A stretch of 29,519 bases of DNA, taken from the NCBI GenBank assembly GCA_009602725.1, contig WELB01000022.1, forward strand, positions 343,257-372,775, written 5' to 3'. Each line of letters starts with the position of its first letter. Positions within the stretch are counted from its first letter, which is position 1. Below the pieces are notes generated by a model. That model was not told the origin of the DNA. It searched no databases and saw only the letters and a list, made by a program, of their open reading frames with translations. This stretch comes from Spirogloea muscicola (lineage: Eukaryota > Streptophyta > Zygnematophyceae > Spirogloeales > Spirogloeaceae). A program made the position numbers and the translations under genes. Below are positions 9,601 to 19,950 of this stretch, one piece after another.

Positions 9601-9947
9601 CTCCGACAATGACCTTTATCGGATCTCAGCAGCCGCTTGTCTCGCCTCACAGCCCTCACCGCGCCAGGGCTTGCGAGGCCGACAAGGCAAATACCACCGG
9701 CCACAGGAAATGTCGTCGAGGATCAGCTGCTGCGGCGGCCGCCTGCTTGAACGAGAGAGCTCTTCCTAGAGGGAGCGACGGCTATGGAAGGCCAGCCCAA
9801 AAGCAAGGAAGTGAGCTCTTCCGAAGAGCTAAAAGAGTCCTATACTCCCAAAAAAAAAAGTCGTGTATTTGAAACAATCGAAGGCCAATAAGGCCAAGTA
9901 CAAAGGCAAGCACATCTCATGACATAGCAGCTAGCATCTAGCAGCTT
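9601..9947. repeat. Retrotransposon 3' tail debris, including the second arm of an inverted repeat
   Basis: Bases 9768-9815 hold a GGCCAGCCCAAAAG box (inverse of the retrotransposon 3' UTR box), with the palindrome AGCTCTTCCGAAGAGCT at about 9819-9835. An A10 run lies at about 9850. Bases 9862-9918 are the inverse of 7330-7385. On the minus strand this looks like the 3' tail of a copy-A relative. I see no gene. Confidence 0.6.
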
Positions 9948-9949
9948 CT

Positions 9950-11240
9950 GGAGCTGCTAGAGGAGTGGGGCAGCAGCAGTGGCAGGAGGAATGGAGGGGG
10001 GGGAAAAGAGGGCCGGAAGTGCCAACTGCGGCCTTGTCGATCTGTCCTGCTGGAGCTGCTAGAGGAGTGAGGCAGCAGTACTAGCAGGAGGGATGGCAGG
10101 GGGGGGAAGGAGGGCCAAAAGTGCCGATGAGGGCCTTGTCGACCTGGCCTGGCAGCAGAGGCAGGAGGAGGGTTGGCGGGGGGAGGAAGGAGGGCCGGCT
10201 GCTAGAGGAGTGAGGCAGCAGCAGTAGCAGGAGGAACGGAGGGGGGGGAGAAAGAGGGCCGGAAGTGCCAATTGGGGCCTTGTCGACCTGTCCTGCTGGG
10301 GCTGCTAGAGGAGGAGTGGGGCAGCAGCAGTAGCAGGAGGGATGGCCAGGGGGGGGAGGAGGCCNNNNNNNNNNNNNNNNNNNNNNNNNNNNNNNNNNNN
10401 NNNNNNNNNNNNNNNNNNNNNNNNNNNNNNNNNNNNNNNNNNNNNNNNNNNNNNNNNNNNNNNNNNNNNNNNNNNNNNNNNNNNNNNNNNNNNNNNNNNN
10501 NNNNNNNNNNNNNNNNNNNNNNNNNNNNNNNNNNNNNNNNNNNNNNNNNNNNNNNNNNNNNNNNNNNNNNNNNNNNNNNNNNNNNNNNNNNNNNNNNNNN
10601 NNNNNNNNNNNNNNNNNNNNNNNNNNNNNNNNNNNNNNNNNNNNNNNNNNNNNNNNNNNNNNNNNNNNNNNNNNNNNNNNNNNNNNNNNNNNNNNNNNNN
10701 NNNNNNNNNNNNNNNNNNNNNNNNNNNNNNNNNNNNNNNNNNNNNNNNNNNNNNNNNNNNNNNNNNNNNNNNNNNNNNNNNNNNNNNNNNNNNNNNNNNN
10801 NNNNNNNNNNNNNNNNNNNNNNNNNNNNNNNNNNNNNNNNNNNNNNNNNNNNNNNNNNNNNNNNNNNNNNNNNNNNNNNNNNNNNNNNNNNNNNNNNNNN
10901 NNNNNNNNNNNNNNNNNNNNNNNNNNNNNNNNNNNNNNNNNNNNNNNNNNNNNNNNNNNNNNNNNNNNNNNNNNNNGGAAGTGCCATTGAGGGCCTTGTC
11001 GGCCTGGCCTGCGTCCGCTTCAGGAGCTGCTAGAGGAGGGGAGCAGCAGCAGTGGCTGGAGGGATGGCGGGGGTGGGAAGGATGCCAGAAATGCCGATAG
11101 AGGCCTTGTCGACCCGTCCTGCGTCCGCTTCTGGGGCTGCTGGAGGAGTGGGAAGCAGCAGCTGTGGCAGGAGGGTAGCGGGGGTGGGAGGGAGGGTCGG
11201 CAGTGCCGGGGCAGCCAAGAGCAGGGTGGCCGAAGGGACA
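9950..11240. repeat. G-rich minisatellite, ~100-112-bp unit, interrupted by assembly gap
   Basis: Units start with GGAGCTGCTAGAGGAGTG-like sequence at about 9950, 10052, 10196 (partial), 10300, 11020 and 11131. Each continues with GGCAGCAGCAGTAGCAGGAGG, a run of 6-9 Gs, AGGGCC, AAGTGCC and GGCCTTGTCGACCTG. Units differ by substitutions and short indels. The G-rich strand is the plus strand throughout. Long open frames here are repeat artefacts. Confidence 0.85.
10365..10976. other. Assembly gap (612 Ns)
   Basis: An unbroken run of N lies inside the minisatellite, almost certainly an unresolved part of the array. No open frame crossing it can be trusted. Confidence 0.98.
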
Positions 11241-11690
11241 GCACGAGCGAAGGTGACTTGGAAAGCTCGGCAGCCGGCAAGGCGCCCGGGGGTGGGAGGA
11301 GGGGCGGGGCTTGGCGCAGCCTTGAGCGGGTCGCCCAAGGGAGCGGCGGGGCCTGGCACAGCGATGGCGGGGGCGCCGAGGGGGACTGGGGCCGCCGCCG
11401 TCGCCGTTGCCGGGCGCCACAACGGTCGGGGGCAGAAGAAAGGCCTGAGGAGGATGACTGGTGGAGCTCGGCAGCCGGCAAGGCGGCGCCCGTGGGGGGC
11501 CCCGGAGCCTGGCACGGCCATGAGCGCGGCGGAGCGAGCGCGCCAGCCGGCGGCGGCAGGGAGCAATGCGGCCGCCGCCGTCGCCGCCGGCGGCGGCGAC
11601 GGCGGCGGCGCGAGCGGCGGGCGCGGGCGCCCAACGGTCGGAAGCGGGCAAGGGCCGTCCCAAAGGAGAAAAGCGCGCCCACAGAAAAGA
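11241..11690. repeat. GC-rich low-complexity DNA with an internal direct repeat
   Basis: GCTCGGCAGCCGGCAAGGCG occurs at about 11265 and 11467, about 200 bp apart, with similar GGGCCTGGCAC / GAGCCTGGCACGGCCATG sequence after each. Around 11570-11640 there is a GCC/GGC trinucleotide tract. I see no recognisable gene in either strand. Confidence 0.5.
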
Positions 11691-11696
11691 GGGGCT

Positions 11697-12095
11697 GGCC
11701 AAGCCAGCCCAAAAAAGAATGGACAATGTCCAAAGCCAAAGCAAGAGGAGCCGGAGAAAGGACTACACTACAACATACTGCAGAACACAGAAACGATGCA
11801 GAGGAAAGCTCAGTACCCACGAGTGAGCAACATCAGGTCATAGTAGCTCGCTGCAGGGAAAGAGGCGCTCCGCCGAGACCCAGAGGCGGCGGCCATAGCA
11901 CGGCCTGCGCGCGTATGGACGGCGTGGGCGAGGGAGCGTTGAAGCGATACGGCCAGGCGCATGCGGAAGACTTGTGCGAGCGACCCGGCGGCGTTGAAGC
12001 CGGGCATCGCCCCTGGCAGACCCGGCCGCCGGTTAATGGACAACATCAGGTCTGAGTAGCTCGCTGCAGGGAAAGAGGCGCTCCGCCGCCCAAAG
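11697..12095 (-). mobile_element. Non-LTR retrotransposon 3' fragments (copy G plus an adjoining partial copy), minus strand
   Basis: Minus-strand frame: 'GFNAAGSLAQVFRMRLAVS', 'HTRAGRAMAAAS', 'SFPAASYYDLMLLTRGY', stop at 11810. The 3' UTR then runs to TTTTTTGGGCTGGC near 11700-11715. A second truncated end at 12040-12095 repeats the 'SASFPAASYSDL' coding block directly upstream, so two 3' ends lie in tandem. Copy G gives the cleanest undisrupted version of the C-terminal peptide in this family. Confidence 0.75.
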
Positions 12096-12624
12096 GAGCT
12101 CTTTCCAAAGAGTGGACAAGGTCCTTCTATTAGAGGTTTCCCTTGGTGATTCCTGCAGCCTCCTTGCGTGGAACAGCTCTTCCAGTGTTAGTAAGAGGCC
12201 AGCCCAAACGAATGAATGTCTGACGCCCCTCGTCACGCCAGGCGCTCTCTGTCTTTTGGCCGGGCGCCAGGCAAAGAAGCAGCTCATCCAAGGGGGCGAG
12301 GGCTGTAAAGGATCAGCCCACAAAAGAATGACAAAGGTCACCCCTGATTCCGCTGTTGCACCGGGCAGAAGCACCGATGTCCAATATCTGTGCCAACTCA
12401 GGCACAGGGTACTGCTTGGCTGTGGGTGACAGCCGCAATAGAGAGTGTACAGCCCCAGGACTGGGGCCTCAACGCCCAGGATCGGACGGAAATGCTATAG
12501 TAGTCTTAGAAGCAGTGGCGAGGAGCAGTCTTGGCAGGTCCGGGCCATTATGTCGAGTGATTGTCAAATTAGGCCCATGTTCAGGACCATGTTCATCAGG
12601 CTGCTGAGCAGCAAAGGTTACATC
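12096..12624. other. Spacer with residual 3' UTR boxes
   Basis: It contains AGGCCAGCCCAAACGAATG (about 12197) and GGATCAGCCCACAAAAGAATG (about 12309), two diverged copies of the retrotransposon 3' UTR box. The second is preceded by GGGGGCGAGGGCTGTAAA. Nothing else is recognisable. The right end is the 3' flank of the barrel gene. Confidence 0.5.
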
Positions 12625-15600
12625 TCACAAAACATTGCGTGGTGGCCTAAGCTCGTGCGGCACACCTACCGCTAGGTCAGGCCTCTCCCTTATTTGCAAG
12701 GTGGCCGCGTCCGCAATGTGCGTCCGAGTTGGTGTCTCCATCCGGTAGCTGGGATCCGCCCGCTCGTATGACACCTCCCCAAAATTTTCGCAAGATAAGG
12801 TGGCTCCGTAGCACCACTCTCCTCTTGCATGGTCTCGGCGTGCTGTCAAGGAGCCATGGAATCACAAGCCCAGGCCGCCAGGCACAAGTGAGCACTTGAG
12901 GTTGGCTAATGAGCACTTTAGAGGTTGCCAGCTGCCAGAAATTAGGATCAAATGTGGCAACGGAAGACAAGCATTCCTGACAGAAGGCGAAAAGAAGAGC
13001 ACAATCTCAGTACAGAATGATGCTTTTGGAAGAGAGAGAGCAAGACATAGACTACCTGCCAGCGCTAGCGTGAAGGAGGGCTGCCACCATGACTTCAGCG
13101 CTAGCACTGCTCCCGAGCTCCTGGTGCCCACTTTGCCCTGATTACAACAGGCAACTCAGTGCCTGACGAGCATCCACTCTGTGATGTGCCGCATACAGAC
13201 TGGAGCTCAAAAGATCGCCAGCACTATCAGCCAAAGGACTGGGTACAAGCGTGTATTACTTTGACCAAAGTGCCCTTGTTGGCTTGCCAGGATGCTGCCA
13301 GCTGTACTCCCGGCAGTGTGGTACACCCTAACGGCAAGACAGAAGGCGTGTCTGTCTCCAGGTCATGCGATATCTCCAAGCCCACATCAAGGTAATTGGT
13401 TATGCCAACGACACCTTCAACCTCAAATGGATTATGAACCTGTCAGCAGCAAATCAGAAGTGCTTATGTCAATCATTGGCCTGGCACAAAATGTTGACAA
13501 GATTGTCTACAAACAGAATTTTGACTTGATGCGTGGACTGGTAGCTGCACAAATGAGGTTACCTGACGTTGGACAATAAGGTGATGAAAGTAAGATGCCA
13601 CAAGCTGCAGCAGAATCAAACAGGACATACTGAGAGCACCGTGAGTTCTTCACTTGAGCAGCCTGCCAGCAGTTTACTTCTTGAACAAATGCCAGCTTTC
13701 CCAATCATACCCAATCATGCTGTCATTGGACCACCAGCACATAGGACCATCTAATGACACTTGTGGGACCCTGACTACCCTTCATGCTAAATGTCCTGAA
13801 GAACAGCCAGAAGAAAGATAGGATTAAAGCCTACTCAATATAATGACGCCCAGAAACGATACCTCTCAGTGTACTTGAAGATATGAAGTTGCAAGTAACC
13901 TACCGTGGCACCACGCTGAAGCTCAAAACTGAATTCAAAACCAGGTGTGAGGACCATGCGATTAGGCGTTCCGTAGCTTATGGCAAAGCTCCAGTGCCTA
14001 GGATCTCTGACGTTGAGCATGTCACCTGCAATGACGAACAAAAGCTGTACTCTGTTCTATATAACTGTTGCAAATAATTGACCTCAGTGCTCTTCACCCG
14101 TGCGAGCCAGTGAAGCGAATCTCATCTATATATGGAATTGCTGATCTCTGCTCAGCAAGCCAGATTGGATGTGTATCATACCAATGGGGTGGAATTGGGC
14201 TCCAGCTGTCACACGATCATATCTTGACACCAGCCATGCCTTGCTTGGCATTGTCTCCGCTAAAGTATTGATGTAGGAGATGCAAACAGATCAAAGAAGG
14301 ATAGTGTCGGTAGCAGCTAGATGATGCTGGACATCTACAAGGACATTCTCTGCAGGCACTGCCCCTGCAGTGTCTAATTACGTGCATCATGCCTCAGACA
14401 TCCACATGTACTGTTACAATGGAAGCTTTGGAGATATTTCAAGTACCTCCGTAGGGGCTGATAGATCCGCCTATTGACACCTGGCTTGTCCCATACCTAA
14501 GGCCTACAGCTCCAGTGGAGTCCAAGGGGTTATAGACTTGGTCACTGAGCAACACAAGTAAGGGCTCACGATTAGGTTTCAGATATTGGTCCACATTCCA
14601 CCGATTTCGGAGGACAACTAAGTCTTGGATTGCACGAAGGCATGACTTACCTAGAGGATGTAATAAGTACCTTGACTTTGCCAGCAATGGAAGGATGGCA
14701 AAACTTCCAAGACCAAGCTTGTCATTGAAGGAACACAATTGGACTTGAACGTGCCTGGTGCAGATTCAGACCGACAAGACATTGGGGTGAATGGACTTGC
14801 ATCAGGCTGCTCTTACAGGATGTAGGATTGGTCAAACCGATCTGATGTATCTAAAAGAGGCATGTAACAGAGACATTGGAGGTATTATGTCAAGTGCTTT
14901 GGCACAACCAAACTGCTTTAACAGCTCTGCATGCCTCTGCAGCCTACCTTGTACTGATTATAGGTCAGAATACGCACTTCTTTGGATCCGAAGAGATGCT
15001 CAACTCGCCAAAAGTGTCATAGTCATACTCATTCCTGTTCAGGTATACAATACAGCTACCACAGCCGTTAATATATCTCTGAGTTCTGGATGGAAGATGC
15101 ATGTGAGTGGCGTTAGTAAAAAGTTACACTGGAGACCACACACTCTGACTCATGTGATTGCATACACTGTTTATGCTTGAAAAAACATGCTCGTTGAAGC
15201 ATGTAGCCAGAATTGTTGGGAGAGTACCGTTGCCATCGGAAGGTAGCATCACCTTCAATTTCTTCCACTGCTTGTCGCTTCACGCTGTATGGCACTTGTA
15301 CCTGCACCATTGAAAGCTACTTGATGCTCAGAAGCGAAAGTCTGACACAATAAATAAGTGTGACTCTCATGTCAAGTAAGCAGCTCACTTGACCCACTTT
15401 TGCACATGCAAATCGAAGCTGCTGTTGATGTTTGAAGTGCCAAGTAGCTGAAGAGCAACCACAACATGCTGCAGTGCTGGACTAAGGCTAGACCTTCTAG
15501 ATAGATGAGATTGAAGGCCTCACAGTGCAATGATGGAGTCAGCGATGGTATAGTCAGTGCGCACCTCTGCTGTAATGTCCACTTGAGGATCATCGGGGGG

Positions 15601-15986
15601 CTGTAGCACAAGCCTGCCCACAAATGGTGCAGTGTCGGCAAAGTACATCTCCAGCAGCCGATGCCTGACCAGCTTGCTGAATTGCACGTCATATGCCGAC
15701 TCCAACATCCTGGCCGTTTGCCACGAGCTGAAGTGTCAGCAAGTTCCTGCAGCTCTGCAAGACGTGCATGCTGTCGTCTCTGCAGCCGCTCCTTCTCAGC
15801 GCAGTTGAGTCAATGTTGGAGCTGTTGAGAAAACGCATTGCTCATGGATAGCATTGACAGTGTAAGCAGGCTAGCGAGTGGGACGTACCGCGTCCTCATG
15901 TACAGGTTCCGGTCAAAGAGTGGAGGAACAAGGACGACTTTTGGCGGCGGCTCCTTGCCCTGGAGCGTCGACAGAAGGGCGCCCAT
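12625..15986 (-). CDS. Plant-conserved, porin-like beta-barrel protein (putative organelle outer-membrane protein), 12 exons, 425 aa
   Basis: Exons (minus): 15986-15889, 15709-15565, 15301-15228, 15034-14978, 14754-14671, 14544-14447, 14259-14182, 14025-13904, 13604-13563, 13439-13260, 13137-13056, 12842-12625. All 11 introns are GT...AG, every phase agrees, and the total is 1278 nt. The start is 'MGALLSTLQGKEPPP', then 'VPPLF', 'MLESAYDVQFSKLVRHRLL', 'GDATFRWQR', 'GAVGLRYGTSQVSIGGSIS', 'KAWLVSRYDRVTAGAQF', 'VVGITNYLDVGLEI', 'VQLAASWQANKGTLVKGKVG', 'VLALKSWWQPSFTLALA', 'SYERADPSYRMETP' and 'PHELRPPRNVL'. This order matches, from memory, an uncharacterised land-plant protein of similar length. 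The alternating hydrophobic/polar strands with Gly turns near 318-353 resemble the last strands of VDAC-type porins. Barrel topology and outer-membrane location are inference; transport function is unknown. There is no signal or transit peptide, as expected for outer-membrane barrels. Confidence 0.85.
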
Positions 15987-16469
15987 GGCAGCCGCTTCAG
16001 GGGCGCCGCCGCCACCGAGAGTGCTGAGGGGCGGCGAGCACGGCGGCGGCGGGGCAGCCCGGCCAGGCCCGCCGCGGCAGCGGCAGCTCCACTTGGGAGT
16101 AGCGGCTCGGACTCGGCCCGATCGACGTCGTGGGTGATACTCACCGTCAGAGCCCGTCGACTGGTCGTTGCGCGCGGCCGACTTTCTCGATGGCCGTCAG
16201 CTGAGTTGCCCATGTCCATGAACGTCGGTCGAGTGGTGGTATTCCAGCGTCAACAGTGCTTCCTTTTCAGAAGCATTTTCAGACGGGCTCGTTCTCCCAG
16301 TCCTGGCCCCCCAGCACCGCCGCGCGCGCGGGCCAGCAGGCGGCTGCTCCTGCCGCGCGCCGCGATAGCCGCCGCACCTCCCGAAGGCCTCGGCGCCGCG
16401 TCACACCCGCCTCCACTGGCTTCCCCGGCATAGCGCCGCTTGCACCGTCGGCACGCTGCAGCCGCAGCC
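15987..16469. promoter_or_regulatory. Divergent intergenic region (barrel gene / NDUFA13), probably a shared promoter
   Basis: The two start codons face away from each other across 483 bp of GC-rich DNA. On the minus strand, 16219-16145 is a possible non-canonical first exon or upstream frame. It runs from ATG ('MDMGNSADGHRESRPRATTS') to a strong GTGAGT donor, but I could not join it in frame to the barrel gene. No TATA box is evident. Confidence 0.45.
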
Positions 16470-17591
16470 ATGACGGAGGCGGCGATCCGCGCCCGCAAGG
16501 GCATGAAGACGGTGAAGGAGATGCCGCTGCTGCAGGACGGCCCGCCGCCCGGCGGCTTCCCCGGTAGGGCCTCAGTCCCGACCCCCAGACTTGACTGTGC
16601 ACTTTCTCCAAGCCTGTTGAGCTTTCTGGCGGGCAGGTGCCACCTCTCGGTACTGTGGCTGCGCGCCCTTGCCCAGGTCGGGACGTGCCTAACGGCCGTC
16701 ATCCCTCTGTGCCCTGGCACAGCCGTGCGCTATGCTCGAAACATCCCCAACACAGGGCCAAGCGGCACTGCGCTCGTTCTCGGCGCGACCTTGTTGATCT
16801 CATGGGGCTTTTACCGCGTCGGGCAAGGCAACATTTATCGAAGGTGCGCGCTTGTCACAATGGCTTGGCAATAGCTTCACGGTCTTCAGAGGCAATGTGT
16901 GCTTGCTCTTTCAAGGGCAGCTACTTTTACAGGTGCCACACGCCTTGACGGGATAATTTGTGCTGTGATTGCGGACTCCAACCGTCGCATACCATGATGC
17001 CCAGAGAAGCTCCAACAGGATGGGCGGGGGGAGCTCACAGAGTTTGCATCGAGCCTCACTTTGACAAACTAGATTTTGGTATTTCCAGGGGTTTGAAGAA
17101 GGAGAAAATGGACGCAAGGAAAGCAATACTGCCAGTGATTCAGGCTGAGGAAGATGCTAGGTGCACAGCCACTCTACCTACAGGCACCTGTATTATGCAT
17201 TGACCATGACAATGGCTAGGGCACCAAAATGACTGACAAGACCATCGTCTTGAACGACAGCTTGACTGTATACGCTTGATGCTCTCGTTAAGCATACTGC
17301 CAAGCCAACAATCTAATGTTCACCTGTTTCGCAGATTGTCCCTTGTAATCTCATTGGTCCATGTCAACTCCAACTAGGACACAGCAAGCTATATCATTGA
17401 AACAATTCCTGCTTATGCACCCTGACAATCTGAAGAGGCCTTGCTGCAGGTATCTGAAAGAGCGGCAGCAATTTCTGGATGAGGAGACCAAAATCATGAG
17501 CAAAGTTCCTGGTTGGAAGGCAGGGGAGAGTGTGTATAGCTCAGGCCGATGGATGCCGCCATCTACTGGAAGACTAACACAATTATACTAA
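16470..17591 (+). CDS. NDUFA13: Complex I subunit NDUFA13 / GRIM-19, 4 exons, 142 aa
   Basis: Single-span supernumerary subunit of mitochondrial NADH:ubiquinone oxidoreductase. Its helix crosses the inner membrane and ties the peripheral arm to the membrane arm (known). Exons 16470-16563, 16723-16843, 17089-17160 and 17450-17591 total 429 nt, with all phases agreeing. The donors are GTAGGG, GTGCGC and GTGCAC. The protein shows the family hallmark order: 'MTEAAIRARKGMKTVKEMP', 'LLQDGPPPGGF', 'VRYARNIPNTGPSG', the membrane helix 'ALVLGATLLISWGFYRVGQG', 'ARKAILPVIQAEEDARYLKE', 'VPGWKAGESVYSSGRWMPP'. Length and ending match plant homologues. There is no cleavable presequence, as is usual. The gene is convergent with the NDUFAF4-like gene downstream. 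Confidence 0.98.
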
Positions 17592-18001
17592 GCTTATAAG
17601 GCAGGTTTACTGATAAAGCCATCACTACCTCTGTGACACTGATAATCATAAGTGTGGCACTCAACTCATCATATACTCGACAGCCAGCAAGAGTGCATCT
17701 TTGCCAACACAACTCGTGCAGAGAAATAGAAGAAAGCCTGACTTTGTGTCACATGTATCCTCGTCTTGGCCTCTCTGGTCTGCTAGAGTAAGTAGCCTAA
17801 CCGGCCTCACCATGTTCAACAGGCGCCAGCTTCAGTACTGGCAGTAATAAGGCATGACTCCAGGCTGCCGCTTCTAACCGTTGGAAGTCAAGAGGGTTGT
17901 AAGCATTTCAAATGTTTACCTTCCGACCAGCATACGCGCTCCAAGAGATATTAATGCCTTTCTTGAGTAGCCTTGCCTGATACCCTCTTTCCTGTGGTCA
18001 G
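17592..18001. other. Spacer between convergent genes
   Basis: Contains the 3' flanks of NDUFA13 (+) and the 168-aa gene (-). No exon, repeat or RNA gene is seen. Confidence 0.5.
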
Positions 18002-19349
18002 CTATTTGCTGCTGCTGGCAGCTTCTCTTTCCAGCAATCTTGACATGGCCTCCTGATGACGTGCAAGTGAGCTTGTGCTAGATGCTATATGGTGGTGGCA
18101 CTGGCGCACACACACGGCAGTGTCACCCACAGGCAGCCTGTTAGCCTGTTCATTGTGGGTAGTCAGCATGAGCAGGGCGGCCACTTGAGGTGGTGGTCAC
18201 AATGAGTCTTGAGCAGTACAAATCCTTGAGCTGCCTGTTGCATTTGCCCACTCTCCTCGAACATCCAGTCTACACATGAACAGCCTACACATTGACCAGG
18301 TCCGGCTTAACGGAGTTGCTAATATTGCGGCGTAAGGGGGGGCTGCAGTCACCTCTTGGTGAAATAATGTATCGTAGTCTAGCTGGCTGGGGGAGCCCAA
18401 TTGGAGTCTCTCTGATCAAGCACCTCATCAGAAGGATGGGAGACATACTGCACCACGAGCTTCAGCAAAGCTTCATCAACTCCATACTTGTTCGCCAGTT
18501 GTGCTACTTTGGAGGGCTCCAAGGCATACTCCCTGAGCAGCTCACGAAGCTGGATTGCATTGACTTTGCCATGCTCCACTTGCGCGTCGTCTTGCAGGCC
18601 TGTTAGAGGGCCAGTACGTCTGTCCAGGGGTAATTGTCTTGGTCTCTAAAATGCACAATCAGAGACAAACTGGTAGTCAGAGGTATATTCACATCCTTCC
18701 CCAGTAGCCCTGCTTTGCTGTCTCCTCTGTTCTGCTTTTACAGACCAATCCTCTACGGATTCTCACAGCAAGCTGCACCATCGTTGCTTGCAAGGAGCAG
18801 CAGAACGCAGTAATTTGTAGCTTACTGCCGCTCCCTTTAGAGCTGGATCACCAGGTCGGGTCTGGATTGTGCCAGCAATCTGCTGCGTGAGAGTCTGGTA
18901 GTTAGCAGTAGACCTGTCCCACTCGCTAACGTCCTGCCCGGGCTCGATGATGGGTCCTGCAGCTCGGCAAGGAGAAGAACGTCATGAGTACTAGACCTCT
19001 ACTATTCGCGTACATAGGTCTTGGAAGGATCACAGCTCGAACAGGTTCCGCAACAACCACTTGAGTTCCGAGGTGAACAAGCTGTTGTGAGTCAGTTTAG
19101 CTGGCGCGACCTTGGCCATCCCAAAGTAAGGCAGTTTAAGATAACAACTGCGAGGATCGAAGGCGCAGTCTCACTGGATTCTGGAGGGGCCGGTCGAGCG
19201 GGCACGTCTGCTGCAGATCCCGGCCTGGGCGCAGGAGGTGCCGCAGGCTCCCCAAAGCTGGTCTCTAGGACGGTCTTGCGCTGCACCTTGGAAGCCTGCA
19301 GCTGCTGCGATACAGCTCTGCTGCCTACCCTGCTAGCCTGCTGGCCCAT
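18002..19349 (-). CDS. Putative complex I assembly factor, NDUFAF4-like, 4 exons, 168 aa
   Basis: Exons (minus) 19349-19175, 18956-18852, 18599-18424 and 18052-18002 total 507 nt with agreeing phases. The exon-2 donor used is GTGATC (18851-18846). A stronger-looking GTAAGC at 18825 keeps exon 2 longer but breaks phase to exon 3, so an extra exon is possible. The protein begins 'MGQQASRVGSRAVSQQLQ' (Met-Gly-, potentially N-myristoylated) and has a Pro/Ala-rich linker. A helical C-terminal domain follows, 'HGKVNAIQLRELLREYALEP' then 'VAQLANKYGVDEALLKLVVQ' and 'YVSHP'. This resembles the NDUFAF4 C-terminal pattern (GK-h-x-h-x-x-L ... A-x-x-Y-x-h ... LL-x-Y), and length (about 170 aa) and Met-Gly start also fit. 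Similarity is weak and the assignment is inference. The gene itself is better supported than its name. Confidence 0.5.
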
Positions 19350-19950
19350 CCTTGGCGATGCACGTCAGTGACAAGCCATGCCTTGCTGGCAGGTGCGCCG
19401 TCGCAGCAGTGCCGGTGTCGCGTCAGGCTCGATGCGCGGGCGCGTGTGCGGCTGGCGCTGGATGGGCGGCGGCCCCGCCGGCCAGGCGGTGCAGCGGCTT
19501 AGGCAAGCCGTGCGCTCAAGGCGCTCGTCTCAAAGGGGCGGAGCTGATTGCCAGAGAGCAACCTCAGCAGGGCGAGCGGGAGAGGAGGCGCAGGGAGAAA
19601 CGAGTGCGGCTGCTGATAGTAGAAGAGCGGCTGTGAAAGCCAGCGAGATGCACAGAAAGAAGTGAGCTCTGCCCAGGGGGGGGCGGCGCAGCGACAGAAA
19701 GACCAGGCAGCCTGAAAGAGTGGACACGGGCCAAAAGCGCCGAAAGGCAGAAAAGGCACAGCCACCACTCCGCGCAGCAAGTGGCTACCCCGCACGGCTG
19801 CTCAGCCGCCAGGAAGGCGTCGGCCTGGCGTCGGGCGCCTGCGCGCCACGCGGCAGCCTGTGCGCGGCTCCGGGGCCGGCCGGCTGTGCCCGCTGGCCCC
19901 CCGTCGTTGCACCGGCTTTGGCCCGACCACTGTGGCCTCCTCCCTTTTCG
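19350..19950. promoter_or_regulatory. Divergent intergenic region (NDUFAF4-like / S6 kinase), first part
   Basis: About 0.9 kb separates the two start codons. This part is GC-rich with no gene I can support. The open frames on both strands are mutually overlapping and lack recognisable content. It presumably holds the minus-gene promoter. Confidence 0.35.

Noticed and set aside
9950-11240. CRISPR-like array
   Set aside because: The units are contiguous ~100-bp repeats without unique spacers, in a nuclear eukaryotic context.
10202-11843. Several open frames of 170-480 codons crossing the N run
   Set aside because: They are formed by Ns and by the G-rich tandem repeat, with no recognisable protein content.
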